Below, one piece after another: positions 62,794-64,000 of a stretch of 64,000 nucleotides of DNA. Below the pieces are notes generated by a model. The model made no database searches. It was not told the origin of the DNA and saw only the letters and a list, made by a program, of their open reading frames with translations. Location: assembly GCA_037013495.1 (NCBI GenBank), contig CM072803.1:53519627-53583626 (forward strand). Reading direction: 5' to 3'. The position numbers and the translations under genes were made by a program. Numbering within the stretch: position 1 is the first letter of the stretch; each line of letters starts with the position of its first letter. This DNA is from Hippophae tibetana. Its lineage: Eukaryota; Streptophyta; Magnoliopsida; Rosales; Elaeagnaceae.

Positions 62794-63026
62794 AAAAATG
62801 GGGCGAAAACGCGTTGGGCGCGCGGAGGGGGGCTGCTGGGGCGCTGCGCGCGCGCGCTGGGGCTGTCGCTGCGCGCAGCTCGGCGCGCGTGAACAGTGCC
62901 AGCGCGCTGCGCTGCGCGCAGCTTGGCATGCCAGCGCGCGCGGGCGCGCGCGGAATGGGCGCTGGGGCGCGCGCGGCTGGGCGCTGGGGCGCTGGGCTGC
63001 GCGCACGGCTGGGCTGCGGCGCGCAA
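62781..63026. repeat. GC/CpG-rich tract in 5' LTR U3
   Basis: About 245 bp of GCGC-rich sequence immediately upstream of the bZIP-type sites. Frames of 75-154 codons through it are compositional artefacts. Confidence 0.85.
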
Positions 63027-63323
63027 TTTCCGTCTTTTTGACATTTTTGACCTTTTCGACCCATTTCGTCCGATTTTTCCATGTTTGTTGACCTTTTCTC
63101 ACTTATTTGTTGATATATTTGTGATGTATTGCTTCAAATATTCCTCTTTGAGTCTTTACATTGCGTTTTTAAGCCAAAATACCTGAAAAACAATAAAAAT
63201 ACCCGTGATTCCGAAAAAGACAAATTTATATAAATATATGATAAAACATATAAATATATGTATTTTTAATCAATTAAGGTACATAAAATCATGGTTATTT
63301 TAGTGCTTTTTGAGCACTCATCA

Positions 63324-63328
63324 AGAGG
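63324..63328. repeat. Target-site duplication AGAGG, right copy
   Basis: Second copy of the 5-bp duplication. The outer ORF2 frame resumes at 63325. Confidence 0.96.
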
Positions 63329-64000
63329 CCCAAAGAAGACTAAACCCAAACATGCAAGAGGTAGTTAAGAAGGAAATTCTTAAATTATTAGAAGAAGGGA
63401 TTATCTATCCTATTGCGGATAGTAAGTGGGTTAGTCCAGTGCATATGGTACCAAAGAAATCTGGGATAACAGTGGTTAAGAATGACAAAAGTGAATTAGT
63501 GCCCACTAGAATAATCACTGGATGGAGAATGTGTATAGATTTTAGGAAACTAAATTTATATACGAAAAAGGATCACTTTCCTCTTCCATTCATTGATCAA
63601 ATGTTGGAAAGATTAGCTGGGCACGAATTTTACTGTTTTTTGGATGGACTGTCTGGATATTATCAAGTACCCATAGCACCAGAAGATCAGGAAAAGACCA
63701 CATTTACATGTCCTTTTGGGACATTTGCTTTTCGCAGAATGCCATTTGGGTTATGCAATGCCCCTGCCACGTTCCAGAGATGCATGATATCCATTTTCTC
63801 GGACATGGTGGAAAAATTCATTGAGATTTTCATGGACGATTTCTCTGTCTTTGGGAACTCATTTGATGATTGCTTACATAAATTGACTTTGGTTTTAGAA
63901 AGATGCATTGAATGCAATCTAACCCTTAGTTGGGAGAAAAGTCATTTTATGGTTCAACAAGGGATAGTTTTAGGACATATAATTTCAAACAAGGGTATTG
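63325..64000 (+). pseudogene. Gag-Pol ORF2 of outer element, resumed part (reverse transcriptase)
   Basis: Continues the split ORF2; codons 833-834 overlap the target duplication and the frame stays open to the window end, about residue 1057. It contains the reverse transcriptase with catalytic D939 (63643-63645) and FMDD (63829-63840). There are few differences from the nested copy, for example Lys for Glu in the S-W-VSPV motif and Met for Val shortly after. It has no promoter or start of its own here, so it is not expected to be expressed separately. RNase H, integrase and the 3' LTR should lie to the right. Confidence 0.93.

Larger units (their letters stand above)
49561..63323 (-). mobile_element. 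Nested complete Athila-like element, 13763 bp
   Basis: Complete LTR retrotransposon, minus strand, inserted in the outer element's ORF2. In its own orientation: 5' LTR (61252-63323), primer site, leader with covarying hairpins, Gag ORF1, two-hairpin cassette, Gag-Pol ORF2, the cassette again, internal purine tract, about 1.5 kb without ORF, polypurine tract, 3' LTR (49561-51622). Both ORFs are open, a 5-bp target duplication flanks it, and the LTRs differ by 2 substitutions plus a 10-bp indel by eye. It may be capable of transposition. It lacks env and a chromodomain. Confidence 0.96.
61252..63323 (-). repeat. 5' LTR of nested element
   Basis: 2072 bp with ends TGATGA and TCATCA, the right end flanked by the target duplication at 63324. 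It is 10 bp longer than its partner because of one extra GGGCGCGCGC in the GC-rich tract. Confidence 0.96.
40953..64000 (+). mobile_element. Outer Athila-like Ty3/gypsy element, rearranged, incomplete
   Basis: Plus-strand LTR retrotransposon inserted in the satellite and cut by the window end. The order is LTR fragment, 3' non-coding region with polypurine tract, complete LTR, tRNA-Asp primer site, leader, broken Gag ORF1 and Gag-Pol ORF2, with the last interrupted by the nested element at 49561-63323. The complete LTR serves both as 3' LTR of the leftward remnant and 5' LTR of the rightward element, as expected after LTR-LTR recombination. The Athila assignment rests on LTR length near 2 kb, the tRNA-Asp primer site, Pol motifs and absence of a chromodomain. 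The right LTR lies beyond the window. Confidence 0.9.

Overview
The window is nuclear DNA of a higher plant, most likely a eudicot; the species cannot be fixed from sequence alone. It has three layers. (1) Positions 1-40952 are an uninterrupted head-to-tail satellite array with a 549-bp monomer: 74 full copies and one partial. It is very AT-rich and contains no gene. From about 8.8 kb onward the monomer variants recur in a fixed order as higher-order repeats (HORs) of 7, 5, 6 and 3 monomers, and a block of about 8.5 kb is present twice.

(2) At 40953 the satellite stops abruptly inside a monomer, at the TGATGA end of an LTR. From here to the window end lies an Athila-like Ty3/gypsy retrotransposon on the + strand. 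Its 5' side is rearranged: a 265-bp LTR fragment is joined directly to a 3' non-coding region, followed by a complete LTR (42611-44533), then a tRNA-Asp primer-binding site, a leader, a Gag-like ORF1 broken by one stop codon, and the first half of a Gag-Pol ORF2. The element runs off the right edge in the reverse transcriptase.

(3) A complete second element of the same family (49561-63323, 13763 bp, minus strand) sits inside the ORF2 of the first. It is flanked by a 5-bp duplication (AGAGG). Its two LTRs differ by two substitutions and one 10-bp indel as compared by eye, and both ORFs are open, so it is a very recent and possibly competent insertion. The interrupted ORF2 resumes in frame at 63325.

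The element carries two Gag genes: a stand-alone ORF1 (445 aa) and an ORF2 (1723 aa) with Gag, protease, reverse transcriptase, RNase H and DD35E integrase. Their Gag cores are about 73% identical by eye. ORF1 has lost the first two cysteines of the CCHC zinc knuckle that ORF2 keeps. Both ORFs are followed by the same two-hairpin cassette. The leader holds a pair of hairpins whose stems covary, and an internal purine tract with a perfect 8-bp hairpin lies about 1.55 kb before the normal polypurine tract. There is no env ORF and no chromodomain. A satellite array invaded by young Athila-type elements resembles centromeric or pericentromeric DNA, but centromere identity is inference.
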